DNA of 64,000 nucleotides. It comes from Albula goreensis (taxonomy: Eukaryota; Chordata; Actinopteri; Albuliformes; Albulidae). The stretch is taken from assembly GCA_022829145.1 (NCBI GenBank), contig CM040744.1:10795718-10859717 (forward strand), in the 5' to 3' direction. The notes under the pieces were generated by a model, which saw only the letters and a program-made list of their open reading frames with translations, was not told the DNA's origin and did not search any database. How positions within the stretch are numbered: the stretch's first letter is position 1; the number at the start of each line of letters is the position of its first letter. Made by a program: the position numbers and the translations under genes. Of this stretch, positions 47,228-59,150 are shown in pieces.

Positions 47228-49539
47228 GCATGGTTTTACAAAAATATTGGTAAAGAAAACCCAGTATCTTAACCTTCGGTAATTTGTTTCCATTTATCCT
47301 GTAATGATCTCACCTGCAATCAAATAATATACACTTTATGGCTTGATTGGTGGAAGTCAAAATTCAGACATACAACAACATCACTGTATGGTATCATAAG
47401 ACCAGATTCTAGGTAAGCCATCTTTACATCTATTAATGTTATTTTTTATATGTAAGGAAAAAAAACCCTGTTATTATTTAGAGGTGATTCAGTGTTGATG
47501 TTTGTGGTTTGGCATTGTTTCCCCTTTTGTGTGGGGGAAAAAACTAAAAAATCTTCTTATGACAAAATTCTGCACACTCACTAGAAAGCTGCTCCTCTCT
47601 GGGATTTCCACACACAATCTGCTGGCAGCGGAAAGGACAAGTGTTTGTGTGTCTATATTTACCCAGTGGAAGGTTTTATAAAGAGCTTAATCTACATTGG
47701 CATGAATGGGAGGATTTTCCAAGGCTTCACAGTGGGCCTTTGATTAGATGTTTGTGTGCCCCTATAAGAGGTGTGCTTCCTGTGAGAGCAGGTGTGCAAC
47801 TGCCCAATCTCGTTCACATATTCAGGGCAGGAAATGCAAGCAGTCATACAAACACACCCATGAGTAAACAGAGACTGGAGAGGCTCCTGCAAGACAGAAG
47901 CACAAAGCCTTAAAAACAACAAAGCAAAACTGTGTCACTGTTTAAAAAATCAGAACAATTAGCAATGAAGGCACATGTGTGTGATTAATTAAAAAATCAA
48001 AAAGTTTGAAAATGTTTGAAAATTCATCGAATGTAGCTTGTTATTTGTTCACTGGTATGTCAATAAATATAATTTCATTGTATCTAACATCTAAAAAGCC
48101 CAGTCCATAAAGGCATTCAGTGTGAGTTAGGAGTGGTTCCTATCACTGTATGCTTTCAGCCTTGGCTATATCATGAGCCAGCTGTGTCCTGGAAATGTTC
48201 AGTAGCTGTGCTCAGCTGACCTTGTGTTGCAAAGGATGGGTGGGTTTAAGTTGGCCATATTTTCTCAGGGAACCACAGAATAATTTTCATGTCTGGAGAA
48301 ATAATTTGATTTAAATTATTATTGACACATAATTGCCATCACATTTTAACTTTGGCAGAATGTTGTACATTCATGATTGCTCCTTGTCAAAAAAAGCACA
48401 GTAATGACAATCTGTCAGAAAATCACCCCCATTGACAGATAGTAAAGCAGAACCAAGCAGTCAGAGGCTGGGACGATGGTGGCAAGTAAAACCAAAAGGC
48501 AAACAGCTTTACACTGCACTGATAGCAGTCATTTTACAGTGATGGTGAATGCACTTGAACTGGCCTTTAAATACACCACTGACCAGGCATCCAGATTCTA
48601 AGATTATACCTGTCCTTCAATCATCACTTACTCTTCTATTTAATTGTGTGGCTGTTGCGGTCTCCTCTCCGCTTGTGAAGAGTTCCTTGTCTGTTTGTTT
48701 TCGAGATTTGTTTGTTTAGTATAGTTTTCCTTGAAGCATGGCAGTATAGCAATGCGAGAGTAAAACAAAATAGCCTGGTCGAGGAAATGGGGTTAACAAT
48801 ATCCAATATGGCAGGCCAGACACAGGTGCATCAACCACCACCCTGTTTCCCACCATTTTGGCTTTTTAAAAAGAAAAGCCCTCCCCCATAACTGACCGGC
48901 GCCCAATCAGGAGAGGAGACATCATCCCAATTTCCTGACCCAGCCACCATTCCCAGTGCACAGCCACCATGCTACTAAATGAGTGTTATTAATATATATT
49001 TTAACTATAGTAACTAAGAGGCATTAGTATTTCTTATTATGCCCCGCTCACTAACCTGGGGGCATAGCAGTGGCCTTTCAGCTTTAAAATGACCACTGGC
49101 TTGTGGCCATGGGAGAAGAGAACATGTAGAAGAGGACAGTGAAAGAGTGCACATACTTCAGTCACAGCGCTTCTTGTCTGGGCATGGATGGCAAAGCACT
49201 AACACTGAAGGCACAAGCAGTGACTCCAAGCTACAGTGAAAGAAGAGTAATACAAATTCACATGAAGAAAAAAACTATTTCTTTACTATGTCAATAGCAC
49301 AGATTCCACCCTTCCTATAGTCAAAGCTCCACTCTAAATTAAGCATGCAAAAAATACAGACTGCACTGATGCTGCTTTGTACATCTTAATTTGCCACACA
49401 AATGAGCTCTCTCTCTCAAATCAAATAATTATATTAAAATATTTTATGTATATTTGAAAAAAAAATTCAGTTTTGCCATCACTAAGGATGGAATTCATTT
49501 AATGTTTTAACATGGTCCCCCCCCTCCCCCTCAGCTGCA
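47228..49539. other. Long non-coding stretch, no gene seen
   Basis: AT-rich, with GC-richer patches at 47640-47910 and 48840-48990. Frames of up to 90 codons on both strands at 47641-47922 are unremarkable. Confidence 0.4.
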
Positions 49540-49970
49540 CTTGTAGAACCACAAAGGAACAACAGCAGCAAAGCGATAATCCCGCCCACCGCAATACTCC
49601 TCATCCCATTAGAAAAGAAACTGACTCATAACTGATTGGGCGAAATCAGAGATGGAACATCAGCGTGGGCGGCATCTCTCCAATCATCTCCTCCCACGCT
49701 CCTGTGCTCTTCAAGCGAACAATGGCTCCACTTACACCATCGCAAGCAAGTTGTCAGCAACCTACTTCACAATTTTCACCGCTATTCAAGAGCACCTGCA
49801 AGGGCTTGAGGTTCTGCGGAGGCCAACAGTTTTGTGTTGCCGCAGTGCGTCATTAAACAAACCATCAGAGCTGTGGATGATCCCTTGGGTTTCTGGGAAT
49901 TTAATTTGTGCATTGTGTCTTTCATCGAGCAAATGCACTGTTTTTTGCAACCCTGTTGCTGAACCAATCA
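49540..49970. promoter_or_regulatory. GC-richer patch with opposed CCAAT boxes
   Basis: CpG and CCCGCCC-type words at about 49580, then nested inverted repeats: TGATTGG (49633-49639) with CCAATCA (about 49680), and GCGTGGG (about 49663) with CCCACGC (about 49693). The two CCAAT boxes therefore face each other about 40 bases apart. A frame of 109 codons (49652-49981) begins just inside, without recognisable content. A small promoter for a non-coding transcript is possible, as is an unrecognised repeat. Confidence 0.25.
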
Positions 49971-51560
49971 CAAGTAATTAATTCTGTCCAAGCAATATGA
50001 GGAAATAAATAAAAGAATATTCATTTAATTAGGATGGCTGTTATTGACTATCTAAACTGAAGTGGCCAAACCCATATAAAACTTAATGGTGTGTAAAGGA
50101 TTAATGTGCTTCCCCAGCATTGATAATGTAGACTTTCTTCATTCCACAGTGGGTGGTTTTATTGCTCCTTCAAACGGTTTGATGCTGAAGCATCAAAATG
50201 CCCACTGTTGATAAGAAGCCTGTGATGCTATCCCTGTGGACCGGCTTTTCTCATAAACCGGGTGACAAATCTTGGAGGGGATTTTTAATCATGATTACTA
50301 TATTGTCTTTACATTTGACCCTATGTACTGACTAAAGCAAAATTATCCCCACAACGTATATGGGACGTTGACATATGGTTATGGTCCAAGTCAAACCATT
50401 ACCGAAGGGCAGAGGTCCACTGTTGTGAGGCAACAATTAGCTCAACCTTGCTGTGCAAGGGTTTAATTCCTCAGTCTCATTGCTCTCTAGCTGTCTGGGA
50501 TCTACAAAGACCAAGAACTGTTCATATGTTGACTTCATGTTCCAACAACAATTATATGTGCAAATATGTGACTGTTATGTGGAAAGAAACAAAGGTTAGC
50601 TGTCAAAGCACATTTGAACAGCTTCATCCTCCCAAGTGTGTGCAACGGTCACTTGGTGTGACTGAAAGAATGGAGGTAAGGGCGAGAAAATGAAAAAATA
50701 TAATTCATTTTTGAAGTAATCATGTACTCCATTGACTGTTGAGTATTTTCTGCAAAAACTGCAGGACAGCAGTTTTGTTTTATAGTGACAATGAAAAAAC
50801 TGTTGTATTCAAAAAATGAAGGACTGGCATATATTATATAATGTACTTCAGGTAATGCATACACTAGATCAAACGCTGGCAAAACTGTATTAGCAGAAAC
50901 ACAGAAAGGTATAAGCAGGCCTATATCTACGGTAAACGGTAATTCGGTTAGAGGTAAATACTTCTGAACACATATACACAGCACTACATGTATTATTCAT
51001 GAATGAAAATTTGCATCCTTACATCATTCAGAAAAGCAGAACAGGCAAAAGTTTTAATTACTTTCTCCTTAAATGCTAAGTACAGTCAAGATGACAGCAA
51101 TTTTACCAGTTGCCTATACAAAGTCTCGTCTAGTGAGATATTCTTTTGCAATCGCTCTAATTTGCAGGGCACAGAGCCTAGCATTTGTTACACATTCAAA
51201 CAAAACACTGAGATTTCAGTCTATCCAATTCAGTAATTACCTGTTTTTAAAATGCTCTTTGTGATCTGGAATGTTGCAAATGCTTTCATTTCAACAAAAA
51301 ATATAATCATATATGGTTTTATCATTGTTTTACTTTTTTGTAATAAAAAAGTCACACTTTGGATGGTTATAGACAATCAAATCCTTTTTTTGTGAATTAG
51401 CATTCACTCTTCCAACATAATAACGCACACAGCCTTATGAATACATCTGTTGTAGAGGCACAGAAACATACATCAATTATTATTAAAGACGTAATTAAAG
51501 CATACATTTATTGTAAGGAAAAAGCTCAAAGATTATAGTAACAGCAGTGCAGACTGCAAT
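49971..51560. other. Non-coding stretch, no gene seen
   Basis: AT-rich. A minus-strand frame of 111 codons (50649-50984) has no recognisable domain. Confidence 0.4.
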
Positions 51561-51568
51561 ACATTAGG

Positions 51569-51784
51569 CAGGGGTGCAGATGGTGGGGGGATGGGGGGAA
51601 TATATCCCCTCCAGTTTCATAGGGACCCCGATCTGTCCCCCACCTCCACCCCCACCACCACTTTTGAGAAAAAAAATATATTTTATTCTTGTATATATTG
51701 TAAATATATTGTAAGTTTAAAAGCTGAGACTTTTTGCTCACAGTTTGGTCCCCCCCAACTTCAAAAATCTCTCCTGTGCCGCTG
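51569..51784. mobile_element. Non-autonomous hAT-like miniature element, 216 bp
   Basis: Begins CAGGGGTGCAGATGG and ends, read on the other strand, CAGCGGCACAGGAGAG; 9 of the first 15 terminal bases match. It is flanked by ACATTAGG (51561-51568) and ACATTAAG (51785-51792), an 8-bp target-site duplication with one mismatch, as hAT transposases make. The interior is a G-run/C-run hairpin (about 51584-51616), C-rich and T-rich tracts and no coding capacity. The overall look matches G/C-run miniature elements I recall from other fish genomes. The frames crossing it are artefacts. Confidence 0.6.
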
Positions 51785-51792
51785 ACATTAAG

Positions 51793-52339
51793 GAAGAGGA
51801 AACAGTGCAGGACAGAATGTTGGTACAAAAGGTTTAGGCTGTTATTTCAAAGTATTATTGTTCTATTTTGAAGTTGTTATGATTGATAAAGCATTGTGGT
51901 TGTGTATTATGAACAGATGTTTAGATTTTTTTATTATTTCAAAGTTAAACTTTTGGAAGTATTCCACCAGCTTCTTTGTCTTTCTTTAAAATGAATATTT
52001 ACTCAGTTTGACAGACTCAGGCTGTTGATGATATATGAGACACAGGCTTTTTTGGTATTTGAACAAAATTATTATTGATGCAATGTTCCTGTTTACCTCA
52101 GATCTTTGATGTAGCTGTTTACTGCACTGCACAAAGACGAATCTTACAACTGTCACAGAAAAGATTCTATTTAAGACGTCGCCTAAAATATTCAGAAATG
52201 CATGATATGTTTCATAATTCATGAAGCTATCTAATTGATGCCATCTCATTGCAAAGAACATCCTACGTCACAGTGTCCCTATAATTGCTTGCAATAAATT
52301 CTTGTCTGTTCTCAGATGTGAGTATTCTCAAACTGTCCA
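51793..52339. other. Non-coding stretch, no gene seen
   Basis: AT-rich, no features. Confidence 0.4.
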
Positions 52340-52800
52340 TTGTCATTTAATTTGCCATTGAGGGGCTCCTACCCGGACACTTACCAGGTCAAGCTGTGCT
52401 TACCTTCTTCTGTTATGGCTGCATGATTAAAACGCTTAATGACCAGAGAATAAGGTCCACCTGCTTTTCAAATCTCCAATAAAGATCAATTAATGGAAGT
52501 TCCATGGGTTATTATTGTTATGTAACTAGCTGCAATGTAATTGATCAGCTGACACTTCAACAGGAAAGTTTTACAACAAAAAGCAATCAGGAATGTGCTG
52601 AGTGACTATTTCAGTGAACCAGAATGATGACACAAGAGCTTGGCTACCCTGCAACAAGAAAATGATTTCTCCATGGTTTGCCTCTCATCCATTCAAGCAA
52701 AAATAATTGAAATTAGAATGTGCACCTAATTGTATTCCATTAGCTTCTTAAAAGTGGAGCAATCTCTCCTCTAAAAAGAATGACCTAAAAAGAGGTATCG
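52340..52800. promoter_or_regulatory. Candidate conserved non-coding element
   Basis: Dense in homeodomain-type words: CGCTTAATGACC (about 52432), GATCAATTAATGG (about 52486), GTAATTGATCAGC (about 52538), AATAATTGAAATTAG (about 52702), CCTAATTG (about 52726). It lacks repeats and low-complexity runs. Of all islands here, this one looks most like a homeobox-regulated enhancer by motif density, though AT-rich words also arise by chance. Confidence 0.35.
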
Positions 52801-52894
52801 AAAGGCATCAAGGTGAAAATAGTGTCAGGGTAAGCAGGATCAGATTTTTTTGGTAAATAACCCAGGAGTTATTGAAAAAATCTTAGTATCTACT

Positions 52895-53088
52895 ATACAT
52901 ACATACATGCATACATACACACACACACGACATGCACACACATACACACACACATACATACATACATACACACATACATACATACACACACACATACATA
53001 CATACATACATACATACATACATACATACATACATACAAACAGACATACATACAGACATACATACATACATATATACATACATACATG
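52895..53088. repeat. (CATA)n/(CACA)n microsatellite, about 190 bp
   Basis: Long array of CATA units mixed with CACA and CAGA variants. The purest section is at about 52990-53036. All frames here translate to Tyr/Ile/His/Thr or Met/Tyr/Val/Cys repeats on the two strands and are not genes. Confidence 0.95.
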
Positions 53089-54889
53089 AACAATTGTGCA
53101 TTTCAGGATGTGGTATCAAGCACATTCTCCAAATCACTCAATACCCACAACACATTCTCTGTTGTAGGAAAGGACGCATCAACGTAATGATTTCATAGCT
53201 TACTTTTGGAAAAAGGGGTAGATATGTCTGGAAACTAGCTCATTAATCTTATCACAGCACACAGATATCACATAGGTAATGCAATTAACAATTATGCACA
53301 TGCAGGCACACAAGCTCAGTGCATGGTTTTGTTCTTTTCTGAATGTGAAAAGGTCAGACTGGTGTTGGGAGGCAAGCACTCACTCAAGTTACCAAAAAGC
53401 TCAGTGAATATTTAGACAGTCTGGCCTTTGTAGACAGGAGGGCCAGTGAGCAGTACAATAAACAGAGCAGCTAATACCCTCAGCTGAAGCTACAGAGGCA
53501 GTCAGGTCTGTCTAATACTCTCATTAGTATTTGTCACTGGTTCTTATTCCTCAAGGATTTTGGGACGCACTGTTTTTTTTTCATATCTTCTCCTGGATTT
53601 CGGTTTGATTTGAAGATGTTAAGCCTTCGCTTGCAATCAGACAACCTCCATATGAAGTTTGCTACCAACAAATCACTTGTCCATCTCAACTGACCCATCA
53701 GCTGTTGAGTGTATTTTAGTACTCATGCCTTTTGTGCAGATTGTTAAAAAGTTTCTCTTTAATGCTGTAGGTGAAAGAAAGATCATGAAAAAGCTGTTGG
53801 TTATGCAGGGATTTCAGGCCTTCATAATTCAAAAGCTTCAGTATATCGCCTCATGCCATGGAGGTCTCACGATCTGCATAAGGCACCATCATTTATTCAG
53901 GTTTTTCTTTTCCTGTCAAAATGGTATGTTTTTCACAGTGTGGAGTGGTTGTGCTTTTCATAGATTGGGATAGAGTTTACCTGCTGTTATTTCCCAATGG
54001 GGAAATAGCACAGCTCAGCTTGTCTCAGAGTGTTGTTTAGAGACACCCCATGAGTGCCACACCCAGCTCCTCAGTGCTGCTTCAGCTGCCAGAAGAGTCA
54101 CATGACAGTGATGCAGAAGTGCTGAGACAGCAAATTGGTACGCTGCTAGAAATACACTGTCCTTCTCTGCCCAAGCTTTAAGGAAAGTATAGACAGCATG
54201 TCTAATTGAAAGTAAACTGCAAGTAAAACACATTGTGGTTTATGCATTTTATTAATGTATGTTCCCTAACCGGCATTTTGATTGTGTTCCAAATGCAAGC
54301 CAGCAAACCATATTAAAAGCATTGCCATCTTCAAGGTGTATTCAGAGGTTGTTTTTCATGTGGAGCTGCGTGAGTTTGTAATTTGTACATTCATTAGCAC
54401 TAATTGGCTAGCTTGCGCTTTATCTGTTAAAGATCTGGTATGTCTGTTAAAACTCTTGGATTGTCCATCCAGCTGTGGAAGGGAATGACTTTGGACTGAA
54501 ACAGCCAATTAAACATTTAAACACTGAACCTTTTTTTTTTATAAGTCGTCTATCTTGTTAGCTACATCAGCAATTTAACAAATAAGTGTAAGCAGCAAAA
54601 TAATCTAAATGATAATGGTTTATGTTTTTGTTTACAACAACAATGCAGAAGGTCAAATGAACATAGCCGCTTAGACTTCTGTAAGTGAAAACAATGTAAA
54701 AGATGGTATTGTTTACTTGCAATTAGCTTTCAAGGGAGCAAATGTGACATCCCTGAAGACAATGCTGTATGCTGTTCTTTACAGTGTCCTCATGTATGGG
54801 TTACTTTGTCTTTGCACTGTACAAGAACTGCACTGACTACTGAGCAAATCAATGCAAGGTCATGTTACTACATTTCCCATTCCCTAATG
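53089..54889. other. Non-coding stretch, no gene seen
   Basis: AT-rich with T runs at about 53572 and 54530. A 104-codon frame (53659-53973) shows nothing recognisable. Confidence 0.4.
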
Positions 54890-55300
54890 GAATTACGTTC
54901 AAACTACCTCCTGCCCTGCTCTTACTGTAGAGCGTTTGACTTGCAGCAGGTTGATCATGTCATAGCATGTGTGAGAGGGTAATGAGGCCATGCTAATGTA
55001 CAGGGAATTACCTCACTCCAGTCCCTGTTTCAGCTGTGTCAGTTCAGTCGTAAATACAGTGCCTCTTAGGACAGGCCCCATATCCCTTGAAGACAGAGTA
55101 GCTTGCAGTCATTCTGTTCCTGCAGAACAGAGCCCATACCAACACAGACCATAACAATGAGTCAGCTGTGATGATGTCATCCACTCTGTGCAGTGAGTCA
55201 ATATTTATGCTGTGCCAACAGAAAAAAAAACAATTAAACCTCAGGGTCTGTCCGATGACAGCACAGATAGGGATCTCTGGAGATGAACAGGGCAGTTTTA
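54890..55300. promoter_or_regulatory. Weak candidate regulatory island
   Basis: Balanced composition with a CRE/AP-1-like TGATGTCAT (about 55173) and TGAGTCA (about 55195) 20 bases apart, ahead of AATATTTATGC. No repeat seen. Low confidence. Confidence 0.2.
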
Positions 55301-56359
55301 CTTCAAAACAAGAGAAGATAACATCATTTTGTATAGTATAATCACATTTAAGTTAACTCTGGCACCAGAAAACAGTTTATAGATCTCCAAAGTCTGTTAA
55401 ATATCAGGTTTATTTTTGGATTTAAATGCACATTATATAAAAAAACAATTCCTTACAAAAATGAGGGTTTTTCTTTAATGTATTATTTTAAAACTGAATC
55501 ATGCACCTCCTGTCTGGCTGATATATAGGACATAAAATTTTAACGTAAACTATCATATGAAGATTTAAAGAGTACACAGTAAGTTATAAGAACTCCAGAT
55601 TTGTAATTTTGTCCATCCTCGGTTATCTGAGGTATTAAATTACAGTGCATGTTGGATATTTTTCAATACACTGCCAGAATGCCCTTTCCTGAGAGCCCTC
55701 AAGCTGTGAATTTTATTGTATTGTCAATGGAGCAGTGCTCAGACGTGGCATTGTGTACTTCTGCTTTCTACCCTCTTTAATGCACTCACATTGAAATTCT
55801 GACTCTCATTGGGTCCATTTCATCATGAGGTTTTTAAGATATTCTGAAGGACCTCGAGGTGCGGAAAGAAAAAGGAGTGAGCAGGAGTGTGTTCAAACAT
55901 GAGGGATTTAAGTACTTAAGAAGCAGTTTATAGATCCCATTAAGTCAGCCACTCGGTTCTTTGGCTTCTTTTTTATGACTCTGCTAGGTCAGCTTCCTGG
56001 TTCTGTGAGAAAGAGACCACATTTACACAAAGTCTAATTTGTAGCTGTAGATTAGATATTAGCTTTCCTTGTGAACCCCACCAAATGGTTAAAAAAGTAG
56101 CAAAGCAAGCTCCTTTTGAGACTGTTTTACGATTAAATCATATATTAAAAAAGCTATTTAGCAGTCAGCCACCCAGTAAATAAACTGAATGTGTAATGTT
56201 CAGGCTTACAAGCAAGCAATCGTACAAAATCAATGAAGACAGTGTCTTCTAAATAGCAATCTTATTAAGCAGATTTTTTTTTTTACAAAAATGTGGTTTC
56301 AAGAATGTAAACTTCATTGCTTTTATACAGCAACAGTATTTCCAAAATCAAAGACAAAT
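55301..56359. other. Non-coding stretch, no gene seen
   Basis: AT-rich; T run at about 56274. Nothing recognised. Confidence 0.4.
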
Positions 56360-56377
56360 TATATATATATATATATA
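56360..56377. repeat. (TA)n microsatellite
   Basis: Nine uninterrupted TA units. Confidence 0.85.
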
Positions 56378-56479
56378 ATTTCAGCAAAACAGCTTTATTT
56401 ATGATGCACATGACTTTCATTTATTCCTTTAAAATAAATAGAAGCCCCCCAAAAAACAAAAAAAATAAATAAATAAAAG

Positions 56480-56960
56480 TCCCCGCATGAAAGGTTGGCA
56501 GGTTGACAGATATTGCTTCAGCATATCAAAGCAATAAAAGACCATCTGCCTGGCAATAGGATTAGGTTAATCTAATGTAGGTAAACATCAGACAAGCCCT
56601 TTTGCCCTCCCAGTATTGTATTAAAGCCCACACACCAATAGTATTCCTTGCATGTGCTTTTGTGGGGGAACCATCAATGCCAGGAGACTTGAGATTTAGA
56701 CGTTGAGGAATGGCTTTTACCCAGACTGCACTTTGAGTGCTGGAGTGGCGTTCTGATAGGACAAGCTCAACAGTTCCATTTGCAAGGATTTGCCATCACA
56801 GGGCCATTTATCCCCTTGTAAATCAGTTGGAGCAGCAAGCTGAGTTTTTAACCCTTTCCAGATGGGCTCACAGAAGATTGTGTGGAGTAATTAACCACCC
56901 ACCTGCCTGATCATCTTCAAGAGGCCTGAGGAGATTATTGTGCTCCTACCCAGCAAGAAA
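56480..56960. promoter_or_regulatory. Candidate conserved non-coding element
   Basis: About 480 bases of unique-looking, balanced sequence. Motifs include GGTTAATCTAATG (about 56565), GAGTAATTAACC (about 56884), E-box CACCTG (about 56899) and a GCAATAAAAG word (about 56530). No repeat or coding support. Assigned by appearance. Confidence 0.3.
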
Positions 56961-59118
56961 AGAATGGCTTTCTACCGCATGATAAGTCTTGTTTTTTGTA
57001 ATGTCTCATAGTCCTTTAGCATGAATAACCACATCATGACTTGATCAAAGGCAGATTTAAAAATGCTGGTTGGTGCTGTTGTCACAATGAGATCAATGGA
57101 ACTGAAAACACGGAGGAGTTGTGGGTTGGGAAAAAAAATCCTCACAGCTTCAATAGCACTCATGATATAGGAAATTGACAAATGAAACAAAATTGGGTCA
57201 TTAATCTCCTAAATTCACTTGATGGCCCAAAGTGGCAGTGCTTCAGTCTTCTGGAGAAATGATGCTTCACTGAAAAATGAGACGGCAGCTGTTCAAGGCA
57301 AAAAAAGTCCTCCTAGCATGACTTGAGGTGCATCTCAGTCAGCACAGCACCAAGCAAATCATTCCTATACCAGAGCCTGGCCTGCAGTATTAACAGTAGG
57401 GGCCTGCTCTCCTACCAAGTGCAGAATGTGTACATGCACAAGGTTTGTGAAGAAGGGAAAAGTAAGGTGGAAACAAACAAGTAAAATGTATGCTTTTATC
57501 AGCTGATACAAAAATTATCCCGCCCATAGTTACAATTTTTTGACAGATGCTTATGTAGTCTTCAGTTGCTAGATGCTAAACAAAACTCAGCACTTGAGTT
57601 GTAAACCACTTATGTGCTGCAGTTTTTTTTGTTTTACACATAATAGCTTTGCAAAGATCATTTAGCCTCAAAAAATTCTGCAAGACTAACTCTTAAGCTA
57701 CTGTATCTTGGTTTTCATGACCTAAGTTAACCCCCGCTGAGTAACACAAAGCAAAAAATGCAATATTTATAGACTGAATATTCACTTAAATGAATATTCA
57801 TCAGTTACCAGAAGCCTGCCCAGAGTTCTAGCAAACTTCTGGCTGCTGCTTTACTTTTCCGTCGAGGGCCGCCTGTGATAGCTCAATAACATGAAAAGAA
57901 ATCATAAGAGAAATAGTGTATTGTTGACAGCTAGTAAAGCCTGATAAAAAGCTAGTTAATTCTTTACGTGCTGTGCTCTGGTGTTGCAAATCTGGGCTCA
58001 TAAATTTTAGAGCTATGCACCCAACAGCCTGTGCCAAGCACTTTTTTTGTATCCTGACTGCTGCCACCAATTCTGCATTGTGGTGCATAATTGCCCATAG
58101 CATCACCCAGAGAGGTAGGGATTCGGTCAGGAAGGTCATCCCTTTTTCATTACTGGCCACCAATACCTCTGGTCAGTCAAGGGCCTGTACCTGTTGTATC
58201 AGTTGAGCAGTCTCTGACAGAGCCTACTGAAAATATGTATTGATTTCTTGGGCATTGGCTGCTTACAGGCTTTTTGTTGCCCTCAGATTTCTTGGAATAA
58301 TATGCTTGCTGCATCTCATAAATACAATAGTCCATATGTGGTCATACCGGTAGTAAACAGATAAGGGGGAGGAAGTGGGGATAGGGTTGTGTTACACAGG
58401 AGGTTTGGAAATTAAATCTGAAAAAGAATTAAACCCAAAAAGGTGAGGACAACACTTTTAGTGCTAATTATCCCAAAATGATGGCATGCAAATGTAAAAA
58501 ATCCAACAAATCAAATTATAGATTCATAGACTCATAGTTTCATAGTTGGTATGCATTTAAAATGTTACTGTTAGCTCTAGGCATGTCTTTGCCGCCCTGA
58601 TCATTACTACAGCAGCTGCTGCTTGTCAGAAGCATATGGGCAAAGTCTGACTTTGTTTACTGACCCTGCACAGTGAAAATGAGAGTGAAAACCTGCTCCG
58701 CTGCCCTCCAGAGTATTTATTTTGTTTTTGCCATTCCCTTTCTCAAAGTGGATTTAGGAGAAAAGCTGTCAGTCCGGTGTGCCCTCTTTGATCTTGTACC
58801 ATAAATATATATCTGTCTTTTCTGGCTTGTCTCTGGCTGTCTGGTTGGTGTGTAGATGCCCTAAGTAAACAGCTATGGAGGCTGAATTCTAATAGATAGT
58901 GTTTTGTTTATTCTTAGGTCCATAAAATTCAAACCTCTATTGCCAAAAGTTTAGTCCAGCTCTGAGTCATTGTTTATTTGAGGATTAGTCGCTATATGTG
59001 ACTTTTAAGATGGAACTTGCTGGAATCATTATGCTTGAAAACCAGACAGCTCACCCAGTTCAAATCTAGGCTGTTGCTCTCTCCATAGTTTGCACAAATT
59101 TATCTTTATTGTTCCATG
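56961..59118. other. Long non-coding stretch, no gene seen
   Basis: Mixed. The part from 57820 to 58205 is less AT-rich and may be an unrecognised old repeat or a regulatory sequence; a minus-strand 111-codon frame there (57828-58163) has no domain. A short CATAG(A/T)-type tandem lies near 58523-58546. Confidence 0.35.
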
Positions 59119-59150
59119 AGGTTACCATGAGGTCACTAGTGTGGTAACCT
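59119..59150. repeat. Short perfect inverted repeat AGGTTACCA/TGGTAACCT
   Basis: Nine-base arms at 59119-59127 and 59142-59150 are exact complements around a 14-base loop that contains AGGTCA, a nuclear-receptor half-site. GGTTACC/GGTAACC is also the core of RFX-type X-box half-sites (GTTNCC and GGNAAC), but the spacing here is much wider than in a true X-box. Confidence 0.6.

Noticed and set aside
52840..53198. Overlapping frames of 66-88 codons on both strands with Tyr/Val/Cys or His/Thr repeats
   Set aside because: They are translations of the CATA/CACA microsatellite in several frames and carry no independent coding signal.
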